Assembly: GCF_000017405.1 (NCBI RefSeq)
Contig: NC_009667.1
Coordinates: 992,001 to 1,056,000 of the forward strand
DNA length: 64,000 nt
From: Brucella anthropi ATCC 49188
Lineage (GTDB): Bacteria; Pseudomonadota; Alphaproteobacteria; Rhizobiales; Rhizobiaceae
Direction: 5' to 3'
Below are positions 27,445 through 36,262 of this stretch, in pieces. The number at the start of each line of letters is the position of its first letter. Position 1 is the first letter of the stretch. The notes beneath the pieces were generated by a model that was given only the letters and a program-made list of their open reading frames with translations, was not told where the DNA came from and did no database searches. The translations under genes were made by a program, and so were the position numbers.

Positions 27445-27579
27445 AAGCTGTCGATCCCGCTCAGCTATATTGCGGAGAAGGGCGGCGGCACGTTATAAGC
27501 GCAGATGTCGAACGGGCGACGCTGGCCAATGCAAGATCGATTGGCAGGGATTTCGCGGGGCAGATTGGAGTTGTCAGCC

Positions 27580-27852
27580 TTGAACACTCATCGTGGGACG
27601 AAAACACAAAGGCTTGTTCTAAATGCCGTTAGGGTCGTTCCGATTGTTGCGGCGCTATCCGGCTGCACGGCAACTGCGTGGACGGAAAAGGTGAAGATCG
27701 ACAGCACGCCAATGCCAACCGAATGCACGGGCTGGCAGAAGATCGATCTCAAACAGCGCACGACGCTGGTTCTTTTACGCGAAGACCCGCGCCTTGTGGT
27801 CGATATCGATGCGCATAATCTCAAAGGGCGCAATCTCGGTTGCTGGCAGTAG
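27580..27852 (+). CDS. Small predicted lipoprotein of unknown function
   Basis: 90 residues from TTG 27580, which has GGAG nine bases upstream; other in-frame starts lie at 27505 and 27571. The N-terminus is a positively charged lead, a hydrophobic stretch and the lipobox LSGC (LVLNAVRVVPIVAALSGC). The mature part ends LVVDIDAHNLKGRNLGCWQ, with two further cysteines. The pattern (C..W, HN..G..CW) recalls small phage/plasmid-type lysis lipoproteins, but I cannot assign it. Convergent with the next gene, 36 bases away. Confidence 0.6.
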   Translation: MNTHRGTKTQRLVLNAVRVVPIVAALSGCTATAWTEKVKIDSTPMPTECTGWQKIDLKQRTTLVLLREDPRLVVDIDAHNLKGRNLGCWQ

Positions 27853-27888
27853 CCGGAGGCGCCAGGCTAGTTTTTTGGATCGGCCTTG

Positions 27889-28515
27889 CTAGGCCGGGGT
27901 GGCCAATCGCACATCGACTTTCTCGATGGTGCCGCGCAGCGCCGGAAGCATCGTTTCGAAGTCGATATATGCACCCGGTTTCAGCATTGCTTCACCAGGA
28001 GCCAGACGGCGTTCGCGTTTGCTGCCGTCGCTATAGGTGATCATGACGATCAGCGGCGGCGTGGCGCGTTCTTCGGATGTGGTGTTCCGGATGCGGCCGC
28101 CGACACTCAGAATCTTGCCCTTGTCATGCATTCCGACGCTGGTTTTGAGATCAGTAAGCTGAAGTGCCGAAATGAGCGGCAAGGTTGGCTGCCCGCCGGA
28201 AAGAGGTTTGCCAGCAAGCAGTGTATATCCGCCCGCTATCCAGAAAGCGGTTGTCGCGCAAAGAGCGACGAAAACCCAATATCCGAATCCCGGCCATCCG
28301 CTGGGAAGACTTGTTTCGGACATCAGCTTGCGTGGGGCGAGCGGCTTCTGCGGAATGCCGTACGAGAGGAATTTCCGGGGTGATGACCCCGGAAAGATGG
28401 TTTCGAATTCGGCGTCTTCAATCAGTCCAGCATCGGAAGCAAACCATGTCGCGCGATGGTTTTCACGCGAAGGCGCGCGCGACATCTGCGCTGTCGATGG
28501 TTGTTTCGCCATCAT
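27889..28515 (-). CDS. Conserved membrane-anchored protein divergent from ftsE
   Basis: 208 residues from ATG 28515, which has AAGGAAG upstream; in-frame starts exist up to 28611. A hydrophilic cytoplasmic part (1-70), one membrane helix (about 78-100, GYWVFVALCATTAFWIAGG) and an extracytoplasmic beta-rich domain (about 120-208) resembling the C-terminal domain of DUF3426/FxLYD proteins. In related genomes the gene beside ftsE often encodes an MJ0042 zinc-ribbon protein; no CxxC ribbon is seen here. Function unknown. Confidence 0.72.
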   Translation of the reverse strand: MMAKQPSTAQMSRAPSRENHRATWFASDAGLIEDAEFETIFPGSSPRKFLSYGIPQKPLAPRKLMSETSLPSGWPGFGYWVFVALCATTAFWIAGGYTLLAGKPLSGGQPTLPLISALQLTDLKTSVGMHDKGKILSVGGRIRNTTSEERATPPLIVMITYSDGSKRERRLAPGEAMLKPGAYIDFETMLPALRGTIEKVDVRLATPA

Positions 28516-28636
28516 GCCGTCATCTTCCTTTGCGTTTTTCGCCCCTTCGACCGGTGCCACACACTGGCTCATAATGGTTAATGCTTCATGGCCGCAGCCT
28601 CGGTCACGCATTTTTTTAAGGCTCGTTCGAGCGGAA

Positions 28637-28652
28637 TTAACGCAACATTAAC
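28637..28652 (+). promoter_or_regulatory. CtrA-type box upstream of ftsE
   Basis: TTAA-CGCAACA-TTAAC, an exact TTAA-N7-TTAAC match, lies 30 bases before the ATG at 28682 and 81 before the preferred GTG start of ftsE. A TTAATG half-site is at 28578. It lies in the divergent gap and could serve both genes. Binding is inferred. Confidence 0.62.
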
Positions 28653-28732
28653 CATAGAGGATAAAGGTCGATCTGATATCGATGTCATCCGTGCGTCGTT
28701 CAACGTGCGGACAATTGAAGAGAAACAGCCCG

Positions 28733-29392
28733 GTGATACGTTTCGAGAATGTCGGCCTGCGATATGGAATGGGTCCTGAGATCCTGCGCGATGTCAGTTT
28801 CCATATTCCGCCGCGTTCATTCCAGTTTTTGACCGGCCCTTCCGGGGCAGGAAAAACGTCGCTCATGCGCCTTCTTTTCATGGCCCTGAAGCCGACGCGC
28901 GGTCTTATCAATATTTTCGGCAAGGATGTTGCGCGGCTCAATCATGCGGAAATTCCGCTTCTGCGCCGTCGTATTGGCATCGTGTTCCAGGATTTCCGCC
29001 TGCTCGACCATATGACCACCTATGAGAATGTGGCGCTTCCACTGCGCGTGCGCGGAAAGGAAGAGGCAACCTATCGTCATGAGGTGGAGGAACTTCTGCA
29101 TTGGGTCGGGCTCGGCGACCGCATGAATGTGCTGCCGCCGGTTCTTTCAGGCGGTGAGAAGCAGCGCGCAGCGATTGCGCGCGCGCTCATTGATCAGCCG
29201 GAACTTCTTCTGGCCGACGAACCGACCGGCAATGTCGATCCGCCGCTTGCGAAGCGTCTGCTGCGCCTTTTCACCGAGCTGAACCGTTCGGGCACGGCTG
29301 TGATTATCGCGACCCACGACCTTTCCCTGATGGAGCAGGTGGATGCGCGACGCATGATCCTCGAACATGGGCGGCTGGACATCTATGATTGA
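28733..29392 (+). CDS. ftsE: Cell division ATP-binding protein FtsE
   Basis: ATPase of the FtsEX complex that activates periplasmic peptidoglycan hydrolases at the septum. 219 residues from GTG 28733 (reading IRFENVGLRYG, the usual FtsE start); an ATG at 28682 would add 17 residues. Walker A GPSGAGKTS, Q-loop VFQDFRLL, signature LSGGEKQRAAIARAL, Walker B LLLADEPTGNVD, His-switch IIATHDL. It overlaps ftsX by 8 bases. Confidence 0.95.
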   Translation: MIRFENVGLRYGMGPEILRDVSFHIPPRSFQFLTGPSGAGKTSLMRLLFMALKPTRGLINIFGKDVARLNHAEIPLLRRRIGIVFQDFRLLDHMTTYENVALPLRVRGKEEATYRHEVEELLHWVGLGDRMNVLPPVLSGGEKQRAAIARALIDQPELLLADEPTGNVDPPLAKRLLRLFTELNRSGTAVIIATHDLSLMEQVDARRMILEHGRLDIYD

Positions 29393-30410
29393 TGCAAAGA
29401 ACGCCTGGCGACGTACGTTGGATGACATCCGGGTCCGTTTCGAAGACCTCAAGGACATGCTGCTCGTTCGTATAGGCAAACGCCGGAAGCGTCAGGGACC
29501 GAGTCCCATCGTGCCTGATGGCAGCGTAACGGGAACCGCACTTGTCATCGTGATCGCGATCATGACCTTTCTTGCCTGCCTGACGATGGGCGGCGTGACG
29601 CTCGTTCGCGCCTCGGCCGCTGCCTGGCAGAGCCAGATAGCTCGCGAAGCCACGATCCAGATCCGGCCTGTCGACGGGCAGGATATGGAAAAGGCGCTGG
29701 CTCAGGCCAGCGAAATCGCGCGTGGTTTTGCCGGTGTGAAAGGCACCAGCATCATCGACAAGGATGCGACCGCCCGGTTGCTCGAACCATGGCTCGGTAG
29801 TGGCCTTAACATCGATGAATTGCCTGTGCCGCGTCTTGTCGTCGTTACGATCGATGAAAATGCGCCACCTGATTTCGAAACCATGCGGACTGAAATCACC
29901 CGCGCCATTCCGGCTGCGACCTTCGATGATCACCGCACCTGGGTCGACCGTCTCGTCTCCATGGCGCATACGACGGTGTTCGTCGGCACAGGCGTTCTCT
30001 CGCTTGTGATCGCTGCGACCGTTCTAACCGTTATCTTTGCCACGCGCGGTGCGATGTCCGGCAATGGCCATATTATCGAGGTTCTGCATTTCATCGGCGC
30101 GGAATCGAAATTCGTGGCGCGCGAGTTTGAATGGCACTTCTTCCGCACAGCACTGAAAGGCGCACTGTGCGGTGGCGCGGCGGCAATGCTAGTCTTCCTG
30201 ATGTTTTCCTGGTGGGCGTCGAGCCATATGGCTACACCTGAAGGCGATCAGGCTGCCGCCATGTTCGGCAATTTCGCCATCGGGCGCGATGGCTATATCG
30301 GCGCTGCCGTCATCATTATTCTGGTCAGTTTCCTGACCATGCTGACCAGCCGCCTGACGGTGATCCGCCAGCTTGCAACCATGGACGGTCCGGGAGTGCG
30401 CTCCGAATGA
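29385..30410 (+). CDS. ftsX: Cell division protein FtsX
   Basis: Membrane partner of FtsE, 341 residues from ATG 29385. A cytoplasmic lead (1-45) precedes TM1 (about 47-70, TALVIVIAIMTFLACLTMGGV), a periplasmic domain (about 75-200), then three C-terminal helices (about 205-230, 255-280, 305-330). The Pro-rich loop and the helix content match alphaproteobacterial FtsX. Start overlaps the end of ftsE, so translation is coupled. Confidence 0.94.
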   Translation: MIDAKNAWRRTLDDIRVRFEDLKDMLLVRIGKRRKRQGPSPIVPDGSVTGTALVIVIAIMTFLACLTMGGVTLVRASAAAWQSQIAREATIQIRPVDGQDMEKALAQASEIARGFAGVKGTSIIDKDATARLLEPWLGSGLNIDELPVPRLVVVTIDENAPPDFETMRTEITRAIPAATFDDHRTWVDRLVSMAHTTVFVGTGVLSLVIAATVLTVIFATRGAMSGNGHIIEVLHFIGAESKFVAREFEWHFFRTALKGALCGGAAAMLVFLMFSWWASSHMATPEGDQAAAMFGNFAIGRDGYIGAAVIIILVSFLTMLTSRLTVIRQLATMDGPGVRSE

Positions 30411-30676
30411 AGACCTTTTCCGATATAGGCGCTTTCCGGACAAGATTTTCGTCCGCTTCTCCGACTTCTCGCCGCAATGCTGGCTATGATGGAAGAAGAG
30501 ATGGTATGCGAATCCCGCAAGCGCTATCGGGCGGGCACCGGTCGAGTGACGATGCAGTGGCACAGAGGCAGACAGCAAACGGGTTTTCTTCAGGAGATGT
30601 GGTCTGGCGCCGCAGCCGGAATGGCGCTCACCTGCAATCTCTTGCACTTGCCTCCGGCAATTTCCTATGGTCTGTC

Positions 30677-31315
30677 ATGATGCGCATGTTCAGACGTCTC
30701 CAGCCCGTTTCCATCGTTCTGTTTGTTATTCTTCTGGCGTTTCTCGTCGGCTTCGTCGCGTTCGGTGAAAAGGTCACTAGCATGCAGCCGCCGGCTATCG
30801 ACGAGCCCGCTGATGCCATCATCGTTCTCACCGGTGGCCAGTCCAGAATTCAGGCTGCGGTCGATCTTCTGAAGGACAAGCGAGGAAAGCGGCTTCTGAT
30901 CAGTGGTGTTCATCCGGCGACCAATGAAAAGGCACTGCAGCGTGCGACCCATGCCGACCAGAGTCTCTTCGATTGCTGTGTCGATCTCGACCGGTCGGCG
31001 CTCAACACCATTGGCAACGCGACCGAAAGCGAACGCTGGATTCGTACCAACAACTATCGTCGCGTGATCCTGGTCACCAACAACTACCATATTCCGCGCA
31101 GCACGCTGGAAATGTCCTATCGCATGAAGGATGTGGAATTCATTCCCTATCCGGTCGTGAACGGGGACCGCCGCGAACATAGCTGGGTTTCCGAAGGCGA
31201 CACATTGCGCGTGCTCTTCATCGAATATGTGAAATATCTTGGCGCCGCTGTCCGTGTGGGTACGACCGAACTGTTCGGAACGCAGACCAATCAGAGTGTA
31301 ACGACCGAGAATTGA
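30677..31315 (+). CDS. YdcF-like (DUF218) membrane protein
   Basis: About 212 residues: an N-terminal membrane helix (FRRLQPVSIVLFVILLAFLVGFVAF), then the DUF218 Rossmann-like domain with DAIIVLTGGQSRIQAAVDLL, LLISGVHPATN, NTIGNATESERWI and VILVTNNYHIPRS. Family role is unclear, linked to envelope biogenesis. A frame beginning at 30407 overlaps the ftsX stop but its first 90 codons use AGA/CTA/ATA freely and look non-coding, so I prefer 30677; no clear SD is seen there. The 266 bases between hold no other gene. Confidence 0.85.
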   Translation: MMRMFRRLQPVSIVLFVILLAFLVGFVAFGEKVTSMQPPAIDEPADAIIVLTGGQSRIQAAVDLLKDKRGKRLLISGVHPATNEKALQRATHADQSLFDCCVDLDRSALNTIGNATESERWIRTNNYRRVILVTNNYHIPRSTLEMSYRMKDVEFIPYPVVNGDRREHSWVSEGDTLRVLFIEYVKYLGAAVRVGTTELFGTQTNQSVTTEN

Positions 31316-31466
31316 TCTTGCTGCCGGATTACGATTTCCTGATGGAAATGGCCGTTCTTCCTGATATATCGATGCCGTCACTTTCTGCAGAAAGTCCAGA
31401 ATTCGTGCGTGATCGTTTACCGGAAGTCGGGAACGAAAATGCTTTAGCCAGGGTCTCCACCGACTG

Positions 31467-32249
31467 ATGCTTCTCTATCTGCGCTCAATCTTGTTCAATG
31501 CGGCGTTTTATATCTGCACACTGGTTCAGATGATCGTCTATACGCCTTTCTATTTTCTTCTGCCCCGCAAGAAGGCCTGGATCGTGCCGAAGCTGTGGGC
31601 ACGGGTCAATCTCTGGCTCCAGAAGCATATTGTCGGCACCGACTATGTGGTTGAAGGATTGGAGAACATTCCTGAGGGCGCTTATATCTGTGCGCCAAAG
31701 CACCAGTCTGCCTGGGATACCTATGCTTTCCTGCCCTATCTTGACGATCCCGTGCTGATCCTGAAGCGGGAATTGATGCGCATTCCGCTTTTCGGCTGGT
31801 ATATCGCGAAAATGCAGATGATCCCGGTCGATCGCGGTTCTCGCGTCAAGGCACTGCATTCCATCACCAAGGGCGCAGAAAAGGCGATCGCGGAAGGCCG
31901 CCAGATTCTGATCTATCCAGAAGGAACGCGTCGGGCGCCTGGTGCTCCACCGCACTATAAATATGGCATCGTCCATCTTTACGAAGCGCTCAATCTGCCG
32001 GTTTTGCCGATTGCGCACAATGCAGGCCTCTACTGGCCGCGCCGCAAATTTCTGCGTTATCCGGGAACCATTCGCGCCCGTATTCTGCCGCCAATTCCGG
32101 CAGGTCTTCCGAAGGATGAATTTCTCAAAAGATTGATTGAAACGACCGAGACGGCCTGCGACGAATTTCTGGTCGCCGCCAGCCGCGATCCCAATCCGCC
32201 ACCCATGCCACCGACCGCCGTTCAAAGACTGAACGAGCTCGGCGCCTAA
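31467..32249 (+). CDS. plsC: 1-acyl-sn-glycerol-3-phosphate acyltransferase (PlsC family)
   Basis: Adds the second acyl chain to lysophosphatidic acid at the inner membrane. 260 residues: N-terminal membrane helix (about 5-30), acyltransferase motif I HQSAWDT (HX4D), motif II around RELMRIPLFGWYI, motif III IYPEGTRRAPG, motif IV LPVLPIAHNAG. The end of the ftsE-ftsX-ydcF-plsC run typical of Rhizobiales. An ornithine-lipid acyltransferase role cannot be excluded. Confidence 0.9.
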   Translation: MLLYLRSILFNAAFYICTLVQMIVYTPFYFLLPRKKAWIVPKLWARVNLWLQKHIVGTDYVVEGLENIPEGAYICAPKHQSAWDTYAFLPYLDDPVLILKRELMRIPLFGWYIAKMQMIPVDRGSRVKALHSITKGAEKAIAEGRQILIYPEGTRRAPGAPPHYKYGIVHLYEALNLPVLPIAHNAGLYWPRRKFLRYPGTIRARILPPIPAGLPKDEFLKRLIETTETACDEFLVAASRDPNPPPMPPTAVQRLNELGA

Positions 32250-32387
32250 CCCTCACAGCATGTTAACGGCCTGATCACGCTCAATTGCGTTGCGAGAACG
32301 ACAATTCGCCGCGTTTTCTAGAACTTTCGTTTTTCTTGCGCGCAACCTTGAAACCCGTTATCAGAGCCCGACACGAAAGGACACATC

Positions 32388-32918
32388 ATGAATATTGATG
32401 CCATCTCCATCGGCTCCAATCCTCCTGAAGACGTCAACGTCATCATTGAAGTGCCTGTCGGCGGCCAGCCGATCAAGTACGAGATGGACAAGAAGGCCGG
32501 CGCCCTCATCGTCGACCGCTTCCTCTATACGCCAATGACCTATCCGGGCAATTACGGCTTCGTGCCACATACGCTTTCGGAAGACGGTGACCCGATTGAC
32601 GTTCTCGTCTGCAACACCCGTCCGCTGGTTCCCGGCTGCGTGATCAATGTTCGCCCGATCGGCGTTCTGGTCATGGAAGACAATTCCGGCAAGGACGAGA
32701 AGATTATTGCAGTGCCGTCGCCGCACCTGACGCGCCGCTACGAGAAGATTCACGACTATACCGATATGCCGGAGATCACTCTGAAGCAGATTGCGCATTT
32801 CTTCGAACACTACAAGGATCTGGAACCCGGCAAGTGGGTCAAGATCGGTGACTGGGGTGACGAAGATTACGCACGCAAATTCATCGTCGAAGCTATCGAA
32901 CGCGCCAAGGGCAAGTAA
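32388..32918 (+). CDS. ppa: Inorganic pyrophosphatase
   Basis: Family I soluble pyrophosphatase that pulls biosynthetic reactions forward by hydrolysing PPi. 176 residues, normal length. Active-site blocks: [30 protein letters not shown] and the metal signature [10 protein letters not shown], with DEKIIAVP following. SD GAAAGGA before ATG 32388. The 138-base gap upstream holds no visible gene. Confidence 0.97.
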   Translation: MNIDAISIGSNPPEDVNVIIEVPVGGQPIKYEMDKKAGALIVDRFLYTPMTYPGNYGFVPHTLSEDGDPIDVLVCNTRPLVPGCVINVRPIGVLVMEDNSGKDEKIIAVPSPHLTRRYEKIHDYTDMPEITLKQIAHFFEHYKDLEPGKWVKIGDWGDEDYARKFIVEAIERAKGK

Positions 32919-32940
32919 GCGACAGCTTCCCGATCCGTTT

Positions 32941-32975
32941 AGAGCGCCGATCTGATTGGATCAGATCGGCGCTCT
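32941..32975. repeat. Dispersed palindrome, family C copy 1
   Basis: AGAGCGCCGATCTGAT, spacer tgg, ATCAGATCGGCGCTCT: a perfect 16-bp inverted repeat 23 bases after ppa, followed by TACTTTTTC, so it can also act as the ppa terminator. A degenerate copy is at 50556-50594. The stretch 32990-33040 (AGCATAA...TTATGCTCT) looks like a further repeat module. Confidence 0.8.
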
Positions 32976-33041
32976 TACTTTTTCTATTTTAAGCATAATC
33001 TTATCGATCCTCGTTTCACTCCGGTCGGCTTATGCTCTAAA

Positions 33042-33075
33042 ACAAAAGCGCCCGGCAATGTCCGGGCGCTTTTGT
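33042..33075. terminator. Bidirectional terminator between ppa and the YggT gene
   Basis: ACAAAAGCGCCCGG, loop caatgt, CCGGGCGCTTTTGT: a perfect 14-bp stem, T-rich on both sides. It serves the minus-strand YggT gene and backs up the ppa end. Confidence 0.85.
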
Positions 33076-33098
33076 TTTTAGGCTTGCGAGTGATGCGC

Positions 33099-33389
33099 TT
33101 ACAGGAAAAGCGGCAGCAGCGTCGTCCACATGAACTGGCGGATGAAGAAGATGATCAGCAGCAGGACGATCGGTGAAATATCGATGCCGCCGAGATTGGG
33201 TAAGATATTGCGGATCGGCCGCAGAACGGGTTCCGTCACCTTGTAGAGAAACTCACCGATCGAAGCCACGAAACGGTTGCCGGAATTGACGACATTGAAC
33301 GCATAGAGCCACGAGAAGATGGCACTCGCTATAATGATATAGGTGTAGATATCGAGCGCCAAATCAATGGTGCGGAACAATGCGATCAT
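33099..33389 (-). CDS. YggT family membrane protein
   Basis: 96 residues from ATG 33389, with GGAGGCC upstream. Two membrane helices (about 8-32 and 70-92) around the conserved [27 protein letters not shown] segment. The family is linked to septum/FtsZ organisation (SepG/YlmG in other lineages) and osmotic tolerance. A longer in-frame reading to 33797 is antisense to the neighbouring gene and is rejected. Confidence 0.9.
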   Translation of the reverse strand: MIALFRTIDLALDIYTYIIIASAIFSWLYAFNVVNSGNRFVASIGEFLYKVTEPVLRPIRNILPNLGGIDISPIVLLLIIFFIRQFMWTTLLPLFL

Positions 33390-33492
33390 GGAGGCCTCCT
33401 TGGCAATTGGCCGAGATGTAGCGGTTGCATCGGGCGAGAACAAGGGCCGAGCGATTGAACGCCGGTATTTTTGAGGCGCGCGGTGTGTGTTT

Positions 33493-34071
33493 CTAACCGC
33501 TGGAACCGCCCGTTTGATGTTGGATAGTGTGGTGAATGAGATCGTTGACATGTTCCAACCAATGATCGCGTACCCGCATGTTGCGCAGATGCTGGAGCGT
33601 ATTGGCGACATAATCCACATTGGCACCGGAATCGCCGCGAGCAGATGCGACGATCGCTGCGGCACTCTCAGGTGAAAGCGATCCGGCATATTGAATGTGG
33701 TGCCGGTCCGCGACATAGGTGACCGCATCGACATTGCGACCGTCAGCGAGGCGCAGGCGCAGATGCTTTTCGTGATAAACTTGGTTCGACATTTCACGTT
33801 CGCGCAGATAGGTCATCACTTCGCCAGTCATGTCACCAGGCACGCGAAAAGCGATGCCGAGACATGAGCCACCGGTGTCCAGGCCCAGGACCAGACCCGG
33901 TCGGTCCGGCGTTCCGCGATGGACATGCGAATAGATGCACAGGCTGCGCCTGTAGCCGTAAAGGCGCGCCCGGACGGTCTCCACATGTGCAAAGCCCGGT
34001 CGCCACATCAGCGAGCCATAGCCGAAAACCCAGAAATCGTTCATTCGCCTGTCATTGAGAGCTGTGGTCAT
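33493..34071 (-). CDS. ChaC-like gamma-glutamylcyclotransferase
   Basis: 192 residues from ATG 34071 ([23 protein letters not shown]). The GGCT substrate loop [10 protein letters not shown] and the later [12 protein letters not shown] region with the probable catalytic Glu identify the ChaC branch, which degrades glutathione to 5-oxoproline and Cys-Gly. Cytoplasmic. Divergent from the DUF2125 gene. The 34072-34286 gap carries no clear gene. Confidence 0.9.
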   Translation of the reverse strand: MTTALNDRRMNDFWVFGYGSLMWRPGFAHVETVRARLYGYRRSLCIYSHVHRGTPDRPGLVLGLDTGGSCLGIAFRVPGDMTGEVMTYLREREMSNQVYHEKHLRLRLADGRNVDAVTYVADRHHIQYAGSLSPESAAAIVASARGDSGANVDYVANTLQHLRNMRVRDHWLEHVNDLIHHTIQHQTGGSSG

Positions 34072-34286
34072 GAAGGGTGTCCATAATGGATCAGTGGACG
34101 CCGATTTCCACCGGTAATCAACGGATATCCCTCGATTTTTCTTCTCAATCGCTTCACAAGGCACATTCCTGCCATAATATGGCCAACAGTCGGGAGGAGC
34201 AAAACATATCGGGGTTTGGAATGTTCAGTCTGACCCCGGAGCGAGGCTCTTCGAAACAACCGTCTGATTAATGTAAGGCTTTTGAA

Positions 34287-35306
34287 ATGGCGCATACTGG
34301 AATGAACGCATCGAAGTCCAGAAAGCGTCCCATCGCGCTCATTGTCATTCTGCTTGTCTTGATCGCTGGCTATACAGCGGGCTGGTTCTATATCGCAAAC
34401 AGGCTAGAGGCACGAGCCAAGGCCGACATGGCCAAGCTCGCCTCTCAGGGCGTCGGCGTGAAATGCGAAGACTTGCGCATGGGCGGCTATCCGTTGCGCG
34501 TCAATGTCGTCTGCGACAGCATTTCCTGGCAGCGTCCTTCTGAAGGCATGGCGTTCCGCGCAGGGCGCTTCACCTCGGGTTCCCCGGTCTATGCGCCACG
34601 TTCCCTCTCGAACGATCTGACAGGACCCGCCTTCATCGAATTTCCGGGGCTGGAACCGCTGGAAGTCAACTGGAGCAAGTTTACCTCCAACACCCGGCTG
34701 GCACGTCCGTTCCCGACCGAGATTGAGCTCGCTGCGCGTGAAGTAGCTGTCGGTCTTCGCACCGAAGCCACCACGACAGTGCCACTCAGCACGCTTGAGC
34801 AGATGGATTTCCGCATGAGCGCCTCGGATGACACATTGAAGGTCAATGGTCGCTTTGCCGGTCTGAAACTTGCCAAGGCAGCGATTGGTACAGCCACCAG
34901 CCCTGAAATCGACGGTGTGGCGGATATCGATGTGTCCGATGCCGCGACGTTGCTCGCAAGGGGTGACGCTCCCTTTCATGAACGGTTGCGCGGGCATTCC
35001 GGTACCGTCAATCAGGCTTTCCTGTCCATGCCCAATGGAGCGATGGTTTCGGTAGCCGGACCGTTTTCGGTCGATGCTGACGGGCTGATCAATGCCGATG
35101 TGAAGCTGACACTGGTTAACCCGCAATCGCTGGCGCAGGCTGGTCAGACAGTGTTTCCCGAGCAGGGTGGCAATATCGCTACCGTTCTGTTTGCTCTCTC
35201 GGCCATGCCGAAAGATGAAAACGGCAATCCCGTGATGGAGATTGCCGTTCGCAAGGGTAAGGTCAGCGCTGGATTTATTCCGCTCGGGCGGTTGCCTGCG
35301 CTGTAA
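34287..35306 (+). CDS. DUF2125 domain protein
   Basis: 339 residues: one N-terminal membrane helix (about 13-37, RPIALIVILLVLIAGYTAGWFYIA) and a large periplasmic, beta-rich domain with the DUF2125 features VKCEDLRMGGYPLRVNVVCD and GPAFIEFPGL. Restricted to alphaproteobacteria and of unknown function. It is convergent with the tyrosine-pathway dehydrogenase, 13 bases apart. Confidence 0.9.
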   Translation: MAHTGMNASKSRKRPIALIVILLVLIAGYTAGWFYIANRLEARAKADMAKLASQGVGVKCEDLRMGGYPLRVNVVCDSISWQRPSEGMAFRAGRFTSGSPVYAPRSLSNDLTGPAFIEFPGLEPLEVNWSKFTSNTRLARPFPTEIELAAREVAVGLRTEATTTVPLSTLEQMDFRMSASDDTLKVNGRFAGLKLAKAAIGTATSPEIDGVADIDVSDAATLLARGDAPFHERLRGHSGTVNQAFLSMPNGAMVSVAGPFSVDADGLINADVKLTLVNPQSLAQAGQTVFPEQGGNIATVLFALSAMPKDENGNPVMEIAVRKGKVSAGFIPLGRLPAL

Positions 35307-35319
35307 CGCAATATGCGCC

Positions 35320-36258
35320 CTATTTTTGCTCGCTGGTACGCGTTGCAGCCTGACGGCCGAAATCAGGCGCATCCACTTCCTGACCTGCATCGATGATGCC
35401 GCGCCGGACAGCGCGCGTGCGCGTGAAAAGGTCGAACAGCGCTTCACCATCCCCCCAGCGGATCGAGCGCTGAAGCGAGGCGAGATCTTCCGAAAAACGC
35501 CCGAGCATTTCGAGGATGGCATCCTTGTTGTGCAGGCATACATCGCGCCACATCGTCGGATCGGATGCGGCCAGTCGCGTGAAATCGCGGAAACCGGAAG
35601 CCGAGTATTTGATGACTTCCGACTTGGTCACCTGTTCCAGATCACTGGCTGTGCCAACGATATTGTAGGCGATGATGTGCGGCAGATGCGAGACAATGGC
35701 CAGCACCAGATCGTGGTGCTGCGGGTCCATGCGATCAAGTCGTGAGCCGCAGGCGACCCAGAACTCGCTCAGCTTTTCGAGAGCTGCTTCACTCGTGTCG
35801 GGCAGGGGCGTCAGAATGCACCAGCGATTGGTGAAAAGCTCTGCAAAGCCGGCATCCGGGCCGGAATATTCCGTGCCTGCGAGCGGGTGGCCGGGAATGA
35901 AATGCACATTGTCCGGCAATTCCGGCTGCATCTGCGCAATCACGGAAGCCTTGGTGGAGCCAACATCGGTGACGATGGCACCGGGCTTGAGGTTTGCCGC
36001 GATCTGGCGTGCAACCGTTCCTGACGAGCCGACCGGCACAGATACAACGATCAGATCGGCATCCTTGACGGCCTCAGCACTGTCGGTGGTGTAGCTGTCA
36101 CCGAGACCCAGTTCATCGGCCCGCTTCAGTGTTTCACTGCTGCGCGTGGCGATGGCGATATGATCGGCGAGCTTTTCGCGTCGAATGACGCGCGCCAGCG
36201 ATGAGCCAATAAGGCCGATGCCGATCAGGGCGATCTTGTTGAAATGGATCGTGGACAT
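35320..36258 (-). CDS. Prephenate/arogenate dehydrogenase family protein
   Basis: 312 residues. NAD(P) motif LIGIGLIGSSLARVI, then DLIVVSVPVGSSGTVARQI, TDVGSTKASVI and the substrate block FIPGHPLAGTEYSGP with its catalytic His. Makes 4-hydroxyphenylpyruvate or tyrosine in the last steps of tyrosine synthesis; the choice of prephenate versus arogenate is not decided by sequence. It begins 4 bases after hisC stops, so the two form an operon; HisC-type enzymes can transaminate aromatic precursors. Confidence 0.93.
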   Translation of the reverse strand: MSTIHFNKIALIGIGLIGSSLARVIRREKLADHIAIATRSSETLKRADELGLGDSYTTDSAEAVKDADLIVVSVPVGSSGTVARQIAANLKPGAIVTDVGSTKASVIAQMQPELPDNVHFIPGHPLAGTEYSGPDAGFAELFTNRWCILTPLPDTSEAALEKLSEFWVACGSRLDRMDPQHHDLVLAIVSHLPHIIAYNIVGTASDLEQVTKSEVIKYSASGFRDFTRLAASDPTMWRDVCLHNKDAILEMLGRFSEDLASLQRSIRWGDGEALFDLFTRTRAVRRGIIDAGQEVDAPDFGRQAATRTSEQK

Positions 36259-36262
36259 TGTA

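Noticed and set aside
33099..33797. 232-codon frame ending in YggT
   Set aside because: Only the last 96 codons match the YggT family; the rest is antisense-like overlap with the ChaC gene.
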